51,200 nucleotides of DNA, from NCBI RefSeq assembly GCF_021442385.1, contig NZ_MUZA01000048.1, positions 1 to 51,200 of the forward strand, read 5' to 3'. The notes beneath the pieces are model-generated. The model saw only the letters and a list, made by a program, of their open reading frames with translations. It did no database searches and was not told where the DNA came from. The position numbers were made by a program, and so were the translations under genes. This DNA comes from Micromonospora sp. MH99. GTDB lineage: Bacteria > Actinomycetota > Actinomycetes > Mycobacteriales > Micromonosporaceae. Below, one piece after another: positions 17,018 through 25,194 of this stretch. Position 1 is the stretch's first letter. Each line of letters opens with the position of its first letter.

Positions 17018-17054
17018 CCCGGCGACACGGCAGCGGATGCGGCAGGGTGGAGAC

Positions 17055-17852
17055 ATGCGCCTGGCGACCTGGAACGTGAACTCGGTGAAGGCCCGGCTGC
17101 CCCGGCTGTTGGAGTGGCTGGCCGGCACCGGGCCCGACGTCGTCTGCCTGCAGGAGACGAAGTGCCCGGACGGCGCCTTCCCGGTGGCCGAGGTGGGCGA
17201 GCTGGGCTACACCGTGGCCAGCCACAGCGACGGCCGCTGGAACGGGGTGGCGATCCTGTCCCGGGTCGGCCTGGACGACGTCCGCGTCGGCTTCGCGGCT
17301 GAGCCGGGCTTTCCCGCACCGGAGGCCCGCGCGATCTCCGCCACCTGCGACGGGCTGCGGGTCTGGTCGGTGTACGTGCCCAACGGCCGCACACCGGACG
17401 ACCCGCACTACGCGTACAAGCTGGCCTGGTTCGCGGCGCTGCGCGACGCGTTGGAGGCGGAGCTGGCCGGCGGCCCGCCGCTGGCCGTGTGCGGCGATTT
17501 CAACGTCGCACCGACCGACGCCGACGTCTGGGACCCGGCGGTGTTCACCCACTCCACGCACGTCACCCCGGCCGAGCGGGCCGCCCTGGCCGCGCTGCGC
17601 GACCTCGGGCTCAGCGACGTGGTGCCGACCCCGATGAAGGGGCCACACCCGTTCACCTACTGGGACTACCGCGCCGGGATGTTCCACCAGAACAAGGGCA
17701 TGCGGATCGACCTGGTGTACGCCTCGGCCCCGTTCACGCGGGCGGTCCGCTCGGCGTACGTGGACCGGGAGGCCCGCAAGGGCAAGGGCCCGTCCGATCA
17801 CGCCCCGATCGTGGTCGACGCCGATCTGGTCCCCGCCGTCGAGGCGTTCTGA
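17055..17852 (+). CDS. xth: Exodeoxyribonuclease III / AP endonuclease
   Basis: 265 aa, the usual size. Motifs of the Mg-dependent exonuclease-endonuclease-phosphatase family are present: ATWNVNSVKARL (Asn), CLQETKCPD (metal-binding Glu), VPNGRTPDD and the Tyr region, GDFNVAPTDADVWD (Asp/Asn), and the terminal SDHAPI (catalytic Asp-His). It cuts at abasic sites and removes 3' blocks in base excision repair. The ATG at 17055 is preceded by AGGGTGGAG. Confidence 0.95.
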   Translation: MRLATWNVNSVKARLPRLLEWLAGTGPDVVCLQETKCPDGAFPVAEVGELGYTVASHSDGRWNGVAILSRVGLDDVRVGFAAEPGFPAPEARAISATCDGLRVWSVYVPNGRTPDDPHYAYKLAWFAALRDALEAELAGGPPLAVCGDFNVAPTDADVWDPAVFTHSTHVTPAERAALAALRDLGLSDVVPTPMKGPHPFTYWDYRAGMFHQNKGMRIDLVYASAPFTRAVRSAYVDREARKGKGPSDHAPIVVDADLVPAVEAF

Positions 17853-17866
17853 GCGCCGGCGCTGGC

Positions 17867-17872
17867 TAGGGT
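17867..17872 (+). promoter_or_regulatory. -10 box of a leaderless promoter
   Basis: TAGGGT six bases before the ATG at 17879. No Shine-Dalgarno sequence lies between them. Confidence 0.55.
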
Positions 17873-17878
17873 GGGCAG

Positions 17879-18196
17879 ATGGCAGTCGTGAAGATCAACG
17901 CAATCGAGGTTCCGCCGGGCGCGGGCGCCGAGTTGGAGAAGCGGTTCGCGGCCCGGGCGGGCGCGGTGGAGAACTCCCCCGGCTTCCTCGGCTTCGAACT
18001 GCTCCGCCCGGTGGCCGGGGAGACCCGCTACTTCGTCTACACGAGGTGGGAGAGCGAGGAGGCGTACCAGGCCTGGGCCTCCGGCCCCTCCCGCGAGGCC
18101 CACGCCGCCGCCCCCGGCGACAAGCCCCGCCCGCCGGTGTCCAGCGGCGCCAGCCTCCTGGAATTCGAGGTCGCCCTGCACGTCCCTGCGCCCTGA
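17879..18196 (+). CDS. mhuD: Heme-degrading monooxygenase, MhuD type (ABM/IsdG fold)
   Basis: 105 aa. It aligns without gaps to recalled Mycobacterium tuberculosis MhuD over residues 1-75 (VVKINAIEVP, ELEKRFA, AVENSPGFLGF, LLRP, WES, QAWA). Key residues keep their numbering: Asn7, Arg26, Trp66 and the heme ligand His75. MhuD breaks heme to mycobilin and frees iron without releasing CO. After His75 this protein has a short Pro/Ala/Lys-rich stretch before the conserved GASLLEFEV strand. It is probably cytosolic and dimeric, with a leaderless start. It fits functionally with the siderophore uptake operon at 26-30 kb, but no iron box is seen here. Confidence 0.9.
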   Translation: MAVVKINAIEVPPGAGAELEKRFAARAGAVENSPGFLGFELLRPVAGETRYFVYTRWESEEAYQAWASGPSREAHAAAPGDKPRPPVSSGASLLEFEVALHVPAP

Positions 18197-18255
18197 CCCA
18201 CCTGCCGACGATCCTGGGCTCGTCGGAACCCCGCCCGGGCGGTGACCTGCGCTGA

Positions 18256-18261
18256 TAGCGT
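18256..18261 (+). promoter_or_regulatory. -10 box of a leaderless promoter
   Basis: TAGCGT six bases before the ATG at 18268. Confidence 0.55.
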
Positions 18262-18267
18262 CCGGCC

Positions 18268-19143
18268 ATGTTCGACGGGTTCGAAGAGTTCGACATCCCC
18301 ACGTCCGGCGCGACGATCCACGGACGCCGGGGCGGCAGCGGGCCACCCGTGCTGCTCCTGCACGGCATCCCGGAGACGCACCTCATGTGGCACACGGTGG
18401 CGCCCCGGCTCGCCGAGCACTTCACGGTCGTCGCCACCGACCTGCGCGGCTGGGGAGACAGCGGCACACCGCCGAGCACCGCCGATCACGAGCCGTACAC
18501 CATGCGCGCCATCGCCCGTGACCAGATCGAGGTGATGCGGCACCTGGGTCATGACCGGTTCCACCTGGTCGGCCATGATCGCGGGGCCCGGTGCGCGTAC
18601 CGTCTCGCGCTGGACGAACCGGACGCCGTCACCCGGCTGGCGGTCATGGACGTCGTGCCGGTCGGGGACGTCTACAACCGCGCCGACAAGGCGTTCAGCC
18701 TCTCCTACTGGGTCTGGTCCTTCCTGGCGGCGCCGGCGCCGGTGCCCGAGCAGTTCATCGGCGCGGCGCCCGCCGTGCTCGTCGACTACATGCTCGGCAC
18801 CTGGCCCAAGGTGAAGGACGCCTTCCCGGCCGAGGTGCGGGCGGCGTACGTCAGGCAGTTCAGCGACCCTGACACCGTCCACGCGATCTGCGAGGAGTTC
18901 CGCGCTGCCGCGACGCTGGACTACCAGCAGGACGAGGCGGACCGCGGCAACCGGAAGATCCGGTGCCCGCTGCTGTTCCTCTGGAGCCAGGAGGGTCAGG
19001 TCGCGAAGCTCTACGACGACCCGATCGCGATCTGGCGGGAGTGGGCCGACGACGTACGCGGCGGGCCGGTGCCGGTCGGGCACTTCATCCCGGAGGAGGC
19101 CCCCGACGAGACGGTTCGCCAGCTCCTGGACTTCCTGCGCTGA
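18268..19143 (+). CDS. Alpha/beta hydrolase related to fluoroacetate/haloacetate dehalogenase
   Basis: 291 aa. Strong family resemblance to the FAcD-type dehalogenase of Rhodopseudomonas: LLLHGIPETHLMWH, DLRGWGDS, GHDRGARCAYRLALDEP, WSFLAAPAPVPE, GHFIPEEAPDET. The nucleophile Asp104, carboxylate-binding Arg105 and Arg108, Asp128 and His272 are all present. However, of the three FAcD halide-pocket residues (His155, Trp156, Tyr219 in FAcD) only the Trp remains (Trp150); the others are Val149 and Phe211. It may act on a different halo-acid or be an epoxide-hydrolase-like enzyme. It starts as a leaderless gene. Confidence 0.85.
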   Translation: MFDGFEEFDIPTSGATIHGRRGGSGPPVLLLHGIPETHLMWHTVAPRLAEHFTVVATDLRGWGDSGTPPSTADHEPYTMRAIARDQIEVMRHLGHDRFHLVGHDRGARCAYRLALDEPDAVTRLAVMDVVPVGDVYNRADKAFSLSYWVWSFLAAPAPVPEQFIGAAPAVLVDYMLGTWPKVKDAFPAEVRAAYVRQFSDPDTVHAICEEFRAAATLDYQQDEADRGNRKIRCPLLFLWSQEGQVAKLYDDPIAIWREWADDVRGGPVPVGHFIPEEAPDETVRQLLDFLR

Positions 19144-19157
19144 CGCGGCCCGTACTG

Positions 19158-19238
19158 CTTGATCCACTCGGGTTCGGCGAAACCGGTCTGTCCGGGTCGG
19201 CCGGACACCGCGACTTCAAGGATTCCGAGTCGATCAAG
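19158..19238. repeat. 81-bp imperfect palindrome (GATC-ACTCGG hairpin family, copy 1)
   Basis: Outer arms CTTGATCCACTCGG (19158-19171) and CCGAGTCGATCAAG (19225-19238) pair with one mismatch; an inner TGTCCGG/CCGGACA stem closes a GTCGG loop. It lies between the convergent hydrolase and sortase genes and may also terminate both. Its 3' half closely matches the copy at 42207-42286. Confidence 0.8.
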
Positions 19239-19284
19239 CGCCAGGGGTTCGTCCGAGCAGGCGGGCGGGCGGGCCGGGTCCGTC

Positions 19285-20067
19285 TCACGGCTTGCGCGAC
19301 GACTGGAGGGTGGCGAAGGCGATCACGTTGTCGGCGTAGCCGGTGCGACCGCCGATGAACTGGCCGCCACAGGTGATCAGCCGCAGGCCGGCGGGGCCGT
19401 CGTGGCCGTAGATCCGCTCGGCGGGCAGCCGGTCCTTCGGGAAGTGCTCGACGGTGTCGACCTTGAACACCACAGTCGACCGGTCCGCCCGGGCCACCTC
19501 GATCAGGTCACCGGGCTTGAGCTTGCCCAGGTCATAGAAGACCGACGGGCCGCTCTTGGTGTCCACGTGGCCGACGATGACCGCCGGACCGGGCTCGCCG
19601 GGGGTCGGCCCACGGTCGTACCAGCCGGTCTCGTTGTGCCGTTCCAACGGCGGTACGGCGATGGTGCCGTCCCGCGCCTGCCCGACGGGCGCCACCGGCG
19701 CCTCCACCTTGATCGCCGGGACGGTAAGCCGCACCGGGCGGCTGGCCGACAACCCGACCGTCTCGCTGCGCGGTGGGCGGTCACCGCCCGCCGGGGTCCA
19801 GTCGAGCGGGCCGACCGAGCGGCCCAGCCCCGCCCCGGTGGCGAAGACCCCCGCCAGCACCAGCACCACAGCCAGCGGCACCGACCAGGGGCTACGGCCC
19901 GACGGACGGCTGCGCCGAGGAGCGACGGCGGTCGGCGGCCGGCTCGCGACCGGTGGTCTTTCGGAGGCCCGCTCTGCGCCGTCGGGCGACCACGAACCGG
20001 CAGGTGGACGGGAGCCCGGGGGCGGGCGGGAGCCGGCGGGGGGTGGCGTGGGGCGGAAGATCTCCAT
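19285..20067 (-). CDS. Class F sortase
   Basis: 260 aa from the ATG at 20067; an in-frame GTG at 20094 would overlap the upstream gene. Residues 1-60 are a Pro/Arg/Ser-rich cytoplasmic segment, 62-80 the membrane anchor, and 110-255 the sortase barrel. The catalytic triad is His167 (VIVGHVDT), Cys233 (RLITCGG) and Arg241 (GGRTGYADNVI). The layout, an N-terminal anchor with a long proline-rich cytosolic region, is that of actinobacterial class F sortases, whose substrates are mostly unknown. The neighbouring gene, 7 bases upstream, encodes a plausible partner. Confidence 0.93.
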   Translation of the reverse strand: MEIFRPTPPPAGSRPPPGSRPPAGSWSPDGAERASERPPVASRPPTAVAPRRSRPSGRSPWSVPLAVVLVLAGVFATGAGLGRSVGPLDWTPAGGDRPPRSETVGLSASRPVRLTVPAIKVEAPVAPVGQARDGTIAVPPLERHNETGWYDRGPTPGEPGPAVIVGHVDTKSGPSVFYDLGKLKPGDLIEVARADRSTVVFKVDTVEHFPKDRLPAERIYGHDGPAGLRLITCGGQFIGGRTGYADNVIAFATLQSSRKP

Positions 20068-20074
20068 GGCGGGC

Positions 20075-20755
20075 TCAGCGGCGCGCGACGCCACGGACGG
20101 CGCGGGGCCGACGCATTGCCACCACGGCGAGGATCAGCCCGGTGATGGTGAGCGCCGCACCGCCGGGCAACAGCAGCTTGCCGGTCATCCCCCCGGAGGT
20201 GCCGCCGAAGCCGGTGGCCGGGCCCCGGCTGGGCTGGGGGGACGGCACCTTCTTGACCACCTGGAGCATCGTCGACGCGGTCTCGCCGTCGCGGCACTCC
20301 AACTTGACCCGGTAGTTGCCGGGGCGGGTCCGCTCGCGCACCATCGGCGCGGCGGTGAGCACGCCGCGCTGCGGTTGCACGCCGACCGCGCCGAACGCGT
20401 CGGAGACGACTGTGGCGCCCACCGAGTTGTCCCGACAGCTGGCGCGGATGCCGACCAGGTAACCGGGCTGCACCGTGCTGGGACTCACCTCGACGAAGAC
20501 GTCCACCGGGCCGGGCTGCGGTGCGCCCCCGGGTTGGCTCTCGGGCTGACCCCCGGGCGCCGCCGCGGCGAACACGAGCGGGCCGGCGACGGGCACGAGA
20601 CCGGCGGAGACGAGGGCAGCCGGCGCGGCGAGCACCGACGCGGCGGCCACGGGACCGCCGGCAGCGGGTGCGGCGTGTGCGGGGGCGGCGGCCAGCAGGG
20701 GGCCGGCGAGCACGGTCACCACCGACAGGGTCACGCCGCCGCGGGTCACTGCCAC
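20075..20755 (-). CDS. Secreted, C-terminally anchored protein; candidate sortase partner
   Basis: 226 aa. Signal peptide ~1-28 (cleavage after AHA), an Ala/Pro/Gly-rich stretch to ~82, then a beta-rich domain ~85-168 with two cysteines (ASCRDNS, KLECRDG) resembling an Ig-like fold. The C-terminus has PATGFGG (179-185), a hydrophobic helix (~196-214) and a basic tail MRRPRAVRGVARR. This arrangement (short motif, helix, positive tail) mimics a cell-wall sorting signal, although PATGF is not a canonical LPXTG and the gap to the helix is longer than usual. It is translated just upstream of the sortase. It may instead be a plain membrane protein. Confidence 0.75.
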   Translation of the reverse strand: MAVTRGGVTLSVVTVLAGPLLAAAPAHAAPAAGGPVAAASVLAAPAALVSAGLVPVAGPLVFAAAAPGGQPESQPGGAPQPGPVDVFVEVSPSTVQPGYLVGIRASCRDNSVGATVVSDAFGAVGVQPQRGVLTAAPMVRERTRPGNYRVKLECRDGETASTMLQVVKKVPSPQPSRGPATGFGGTSGGMTGKLLLPGGAALTITGLILAVVAMRRPRAVRGVARR

Positions 20756-20888
20756 GATGCCCCCTCTCGACGCCGTAGGACCGCGCCGGGCAGCGGACCG
20801 CCCGGCCTGCCGTACCAGATCGATCCTCTCATTACCTGTCGCACATCACATCCGATCCGCGGACGACGTCGCGTACCCTCGAACCGCT

Positions 20889-21590
20889 GTGACCACCACC
20901 GACCCTGACCCCGCCGCCGTCCCGCCCGCGGGCCGGACGATCCGCACCTTCCACCCCCGACGGGGCCGGATGAGCGGCCGCCAGACCGAAGCGCTGGAGC
21001 GGCTCTGGTCGACCTACGGCCGGGACGTGTCGGGCGAGCCCGTCGACCTGACCGCCCTGTTCGGCCGCCGGGCCCCGGTGGTGCTGGAGATCGGCTCGGG
21101 GATGGGCGACAGCACCGCCGCGATGGCCGCCGCCGACCCGGATCGAGATTATCTGGCGGTCGAGGTGCACACGCCGGGAATCGCGAACCTGCTCGACCTG
21201 GTGGACCGCGATGGCCTCGGCAACGTACGGGTGGCCCAGGGCGACGCGTTGGAGCTGGTCAGCGGCCTGCCCGAGGGTGTCCTGGACGCCGTACACATCT
21301 TCTTTCCCGACCCCTGGCCCAAGGCCCGCCACCACAAGCGGCGGATCATCCAGCCGGCGCACGTGGCGCTGCTGCGCTCCCGGCTGGTTCCCGGCGGGAC
21401 GCTGCACTGCGCGACCGACTGGGCCGAGTACGCCGAGGCGATGCGGGAGACCCTGGACGCCGACCCGGAGCTGGTCGACGCGTACGGCGGCTTCGCGCCG
21501 CGTCCGGCGCACCGCCCGGTGACGAAGTTCGAGCGGCGGGCGATCACCGCGGGGCGGCCGGTCGCCGACCTGATCTACCGCCGACGGTGA
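20889..21590 (+). CDS. trmB: tRNA (guanine-N7-)-methyltransferase
   Basis: 233 aa from GTG at 20889. SAM-binding motif I is VVLEIGSGMGDST, followed by AVEVHTPGI. The TrmB signature HIFFPDPWPKARHHKRRIIQ is complete, with the catalytic Asp and the tRNA-binding basic stretch, and the C-terminus has TKFERRAITAGRPVADL. It makes m7G46 in the variable loop of tRNAs. A -10-like TACCCT precedes the start by nine bases. The N-terminal ~15 residues vary in the family, so an earlier start is possible but not needed. Confidence 0.95.
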   Translation: MTTTDPDPAAVPPAGRTIRTFHPRRGRMSGRQTEALERLWSTYGRDVSGEPVDLTALFGRRAPVVLEIGSGMGDSTAAMAAADPDRDYLAVEVHTPGIANLLDLVDRDGLGNVRVAQGDALELVSGLPEGVLDAVHIFFPDPWPKARHHKRRIIQPAHVALLRSRLVPGGTLHCATDWAEYAEAMRETLDADPELVDAYGGFAPRPAHRPVTKFERRAITAGRPVADLIYRRR

Positions 21591-21666
21591 CGGGCCGGCC
21601 CGGACGGGTGCCCGCCGGAGGTCGGGTTGGCGCGCGGGGGCATGATCCAGGCACCATGGACGGGAT

Positions 21667-24180
21667 ATGACGCTCACCGCCGCGCTGCCGACAAGCGCCG
21701 ACCCCGACACCCTCTTCGACGCGTTCGCCAGTTGGGCGAAGGAGCGCGGCCTCGACCTCTACCCCCATCAGGAGGAGGCGGTCATCGAGATCGTCTCCGG
21801 CGCCAACCTGATCATGAACACGCCCACCGGCTCGGGTAAGAGCCTGGTGGCGATCGCGGCGCACTTCGCGGCGCTCGCGGACAGCCGGACGACCTTCTAC
21901 ACCGCGCCGATCAAGGCCCTGGTGTCGGAGAAGTTCTTCGCGCTCTGCGAGGTCTTCGGCGCCGAGAACGTCGGCATGCTCACCGGCGACGCCAGCGTCA
22001 ACGCCGACGCGCCGATCATCTGCTGCACCGCGGAGATCCTGGCCAACCTGGCGCTGCGCGAGGGCGCCAAGGCCGACGTCGGCCAGGTGATCATGGATGA
22101 GTTCCACTTCTACGCCGAGCCCGACCGGGGCTGGGCCTGGCAGGTGCCGATCATCGAGCTGCCGCAGGCCCAGTTCGTCCTGATGTCCGCCACCCTCGGG
22201 GACACCACCCGGTTCGTCGACGACCTGACCCGACGCACCGGTCGGCCGACAGCCGTCGTGCGCTCGGCGGAGCGGCCGGTCCCGCTGATCTTCTCGTACG
22301 CGATGACGCCGCTGCACGAGACGCTCGAGGAGCTGCTGGAGACCAAGCAGGCCCCGGTGTACGTCGTGCACTTCACCCAGGCCGCCGCGCTGGAACGCGC
22401 CCAGGCGCTGATGAGCGTGAACGTCTGCACCCGCGCCGAGAAGGACATGATCGCCCAGGCGATCGGCGGCTTCCGGTTCACCTCCGGCTTCGGCAAGACG
22501 CTGTCCCGGTTGGTCCGGCACGGCATCGGCGTGCACCACGCCGGCATGCTGCCCAAGTACCGCAGGCTCGTGGAGACCCTCGCCCAGGCCGGCCTGCTCA
22601 AGGTCATCTGCGGCACCGACACTCTCGGCGTCGGCATCAACGTGCCGATCCGCACCGTGCTGTTCACCGGCCTGTCCAAGTACGACGGGGTGCGCACCCG
22701 ACTGCTCAAGAACCGCGAGTTCCACCAGATCGCCGGGCGGGCCGGCCGGGCCGGCTACGACACCATCGGCCGGGTCGTGGTGCAGGCTCCCGAGCACGTC
22801 ATCGACAACGAGAAGGCGCTCGCCAAGGCCGGCGACGACCCCAAGAAGCGCCGCAAGGTCGTCCGCAAGAAGCCGCCGGAGGGCTCGATCGGCTGGGGTC
22901 AGCCCACCTTCGACCGCCTCGTCGACGCCGAGCCGGAGCCGCTGACCTCCAGCTTCCAGGTCAGCCACTCGATGCTGCTCAACGTCATCGGCCGCCCCGG
23001 GGACGCCTTCACGGCGATGCGGCACCTGCTCACCGACAACCACGAGGAGCCGGCCGCCCAGCGCCGGCACATCCGCCGGGCCATCGCCATCTACCGGGCG
23101 CTGCGCGCCGGCGGGGTGGTCGAGGAGCTGCCCGAGCCGGACGAGACGGGCCGGCGGATCCGCCTCACCGTCGACCTCCAGCTCGACTTCGCCCTCAACC
23201 AGCCGCTCTCCCCCCTCGCCCTGGCCACCATCGAGCTGCTCGACGCCGAGTCGCCGTCGTACGCGCTCGACGTGCTCAGCGTGATCGAATCGATCCTCGA
23301 CGACCCCCGGCAGATCCTCTCCGCACAGCAGTTCAAGGCCCGCGGCGAGGCCGTCGCCGCGATGAAGGCCGAGGGAATCGAGTACGAGGCACGCCTCGAA
23401 CTGCTCGACGAGGTGACCCACCCGAAGCCCCTGGCGGAGCTGCTGGAGGCCGCGTACGAGATGTACCGGCAGGGCCACCCGTGGGTCGCCGACCACCAGC
23501 TCTCCCCCAAGGCCGTGGTCCGCGACATGTACGAGCGGGCCATGACCTTCACCGAGTACGTGCAGTTCTACGGGCTGACCCGTTCCGAGGGGCTGGTCCT
23601 GCGCTATCTGGCCGACGCGTACAAGACGCTGCGCCAGACCGTGCCCGAGGACGCCAAGACCGAGGAGCTGATCGACCTCATCGAGTGGTTGGGCGAGCTG
23701 GTCCGCCAGGTCGACTCCAGCCTGATCGACGAGTGGGAGCGGCTGCGCAACCCGTCCGACGTGGCCGAGGTGGCCCAGGCGCACGCCTCGCTGAGCGACC
23801 GGCCACCCGCGGTGACCCGCAACGCGCGGGCGTTCCGGGTGCTGGTGCGCAACGCGCTGTTCCGCCGCGTCGAGCTGGCCGCGCTGCGCCGCTGGGACCT
23901 GCTCGCCGAGCTGGACGCCGAGGACGGCTGGGACTACGACGCGTGGGCCGACGCCCTCGCGCCGTACTTCGAGGCGTACGACTCGATAGGCGTCGGGCCG
24001 GACGCCCGCGGCCCGGCGCTGCTGATGATCGAGCGGGGCCGGGAGCGGTGGACCGTCCGGCAGATCTTCGACGACCCGGACGGCGACCACGACTGGGGTA
24101 TCAGCGCGGAGATCGACCTCGTCGCCTCGGACGAGGTCGGGGCGGCTGTCGTCCGGATCACGGACGTCGGCCAGCTCTAG
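21667..24180 (+). CDS. Ski2-like DEAD/DEAH helicase with C-terminal DUF3516
   Basis: 837 aa. Helicase motifs in order: Walker A NTPTGSGKS (~50-58), TAPIKALVSEK (Ia), DEFHFY (motif II, with DEFH rather than DEAH), LMSATLGD (III), GVHHAGMLPKYR and CGTDTLGVGINVP (IV-V), QIAGRAGRAGYD (VI). The ~440 C-terminal residues are alpha-helical and correspond to DUF3516, a domain found with this helicase in actinobacteria. The substrate is not established; similarity to Ski2/Mtr4 suggests RNA. The ATG at 21667 follows a G-rich stretch, and a terminator follows the stop. Probably monocistronic. Confidence 0.92.
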   Translation: MTLTAALPTSADPDTLFDAFASWAKERGLDLYPHQEEAVIEIVSGANLIMNTPTGSGKSLVAIAAHFAALADSRTTFYTAPIKALVSEKFFALCEVFGAENVGMLTGDASVNADAPIICCTAEILANLALREGAKADVGQVIMDEFHFYAEPDRGWAWQVPIIELPQAQFVLMSATLGDTTRFVDDLTRRTGRPTAVVRSAERPVPLIFSYAMTPLHETLEELLETKQAPVYVVHFTQAAALERAQALMSVNVCTRAEKDMIAQAIGGFRFTSGFGKTLSRLVRHGIGVHHAGMLPKYRRLVETLAQAGLLKVICGTDTLGVGINVPIRTVLFTGLSKYDGVRTRLLKNREFHQIAGRAGRAGYDTIGRVVVQAPEHVIDNEKALAKAGDDPKKRRKVVRKKPPEGSIGWGQPTFDRLVDAEPEPLTSSFQVSHSMLLNVIGRPGDAFTAMRHLLTDNHEEPAAQRRHIRRAIAIYRALRAGGVVEELPEPDETGRRIRLTVDLQLDFALNQPLSPLALATIELLDAESPSYALDVLSVIESILDDPRQILSAQQFKARGEAVAAMKAEGIEYEARLELLDEVTHPKPLAELLEAAYEMYRQGHPWVADHQLSPKAVVRDMYERAMTFTEYVQFYGLTRSEGLVLRYLADAYKTLRQTVPEDAKTEELIDLIEWLGELVRQVDSSLIDEWERLRNPSDVAEVAQAHASLSDRPPAVTRNARAFRVLVRNALFRRVELAALRRWDLLAELDAEDGWDYDAWADALAPYFEAYDSIGVGPDARGPALLMIERGRERWTVRQIFDDPDGDHDWGISAEIDLVASDEVGAAVVRITDVGQL

Positions 24181-24193
24181 CCACCGTCTCGAC

Positions 24194-24226
24194 AGGGGGT
24201 CGTCCGCACGCCGGGCGGCCCCCTTT
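24194..24226 (+). terminator. Rho-independent terminator after the helicase gene
   Basis: A 13-bp stem (24194-24206 with 24212-24224, two G-T pairs), a 5-base loop and a TTT run, starting 14 bases after the stop codon. Confidence 0.8.
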
Positions 24227-24275
24227 GTCGCGTCTTCCGCACCTCCGTTTTCACTGGGCGATGTCAGGGGTGTCG

Positions 24276-24295
24276 ATTAGAATGTATGTACTAAT
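24276..24295. promoter_or_regulatory. AT-rich promoter and possible operator
   Basis: TAGAAT (24278-24283) is a good -10 for the gene at 24322. It is embedded in an imperfect palindrome whose arms ATTAG and CTAAT are 10 bases apart, so their centres face one side of the helix. Such AT-rich sequence stands out in this genome. Confidence 0.5.
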
Positions 24296-24321
24296 ACCGC
24301 TCCTGAACTGGGAGGACGCCC

Positions 24322-24966
24322 GTGACCGCGCCCGCCTCCACGCCCCTCACGCCGTACGCCACGTTGCTCGGTTTCACCCGCTACGTCGACCGCACCGGCC
24401 CCACCAAGGCGACCTTCGTGGGCGGGCTGCGCAAGCAGCGCGCCAGCCGGTCCGGCTTCAACCCGCACGGCCAGTTCGTCAAGGCACTCAAGGCCGACAT
24501 CGCCTTCCACACCGGCGGCACCCACCTGGCCGGGGTGGCCGACATCGTCAAGCCACGGTGGCGCCCGCTCTACCAGGCCCTCGTGCCCGGTGCCACGGCC
24601 TGGCTGCACTCCCTCGGCGAGCCGGCCGCCATCGACCTCGCCCAGACCCGCGACGCCCTGGCCATGCTGGGTGACCTGCCCGTCAAGATCAACCCCCATT
24701 TCGGGGTACGCCACGCCGACGGCCGCGCCGAAGCGGTCCGCCTGCACTTCGACGAGGCCCCACCGAGCGAGGAGTCGGTGCTCGCCACCCTGCACCTGAT
24801 GGCCCGTCACATGGATGCGGTCCTCCCGCACGCCGAGCCGGTCCTGGTCGACGTCCGCCGGGGCCAGGCCCACCGCACACCCGCCGACGCCAAGCCCGAC
24901 CAGATCGAACGATGGCTCTCCGGCGAAGCGGCAGCCTTCCGCGCCATCTGGTCCACCGCCGCCTAA
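24322..24966 (+). CDS. Conserved-looking hypothetical protein, function unknown
   Basis: 214 aa from GTG at 24322 with GGGAGGA six bases upstream. No signal peptide or membrane segment. The N-terminal part is basic (TKATFVGGLRKQRASRSGFNPHGQFVKALKAD), the middle has a Trp/Pro-rich stretch (VKPRWRPLYQALVPGATAWL), and the C-terminal half reads as an alternating strand/helix fold (VKINPHFGVR, AVRLHFDEAPPSEESVLATLHLM, PVLVDVRRG). I do not recognise a family. The AT-rich promoter with a palindrome suggests dedicated regulation. The gene stands alone between the helicase terminator and the first hairpin element. Confidence 0.75.
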   Translation: MTAPASTPLTPYATLLGFTRYVDRTGPTKATFVGGLRKQRASRSGFNPHGQFVKALKADIAFHTGGTHLAGVADIVKPRWRPLYQALVPGATAWLHSLGEPAAIDLAQTRDALAMLGDLPVKINPHFGVRHADGRAEAVRLHFDEAPPSEESVLATLHLMARHMDAVLPHAEPVLVDVRRGQAHRTPADAKPDQIERWLSGEAAAFRAIWSTAA

Positions 24967-25029
24967 CCCCGACCCACCGCCTCCGTCTCACCCACCCGCG
25001 CGGCCACCCGTCGCCGCCGCGCCCGGCAA

Positions 25030-25102
25030 GATCGCGCTCGATCCAGGATGTAGTGGTCTCCGCTTCTCGGGGAGGCCACTACATCCATGTTCGAGCGCGA
25101 TC
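25030..25102. repeat. 73-bp hairpin element, left copy of an inverted pair
   Basis: Outer arms GATCGCGCTCGA (25030-25041) and TCGAGCGCGATC (25091-25102) pair perfectly. After a partly mismatched 6-base internal loop, an inner 14-bp stem (25048-25061 with 25071-25084, one G-T pair) closes a 9-base loop. Its reverse complement matches the first 35 bases of the element at 26102 with one difference. Confidence 0.9.
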
Positions 25103-25194
25103 ATGGGGACAGCGTTGCGCACCGACGCCGGCCCGGTGACGGTGGTTATCCACAGGGGCAGCGTGGTGCGCGCGGATTCGGCCAGCCTGACGCC

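Noticed and set aside
21544..24090. About 850-codon open frame antisense to the DUF3516 helicase gene
   Set aside because: Composition of a frame shadow; the plus strand has complete helicase motifs.
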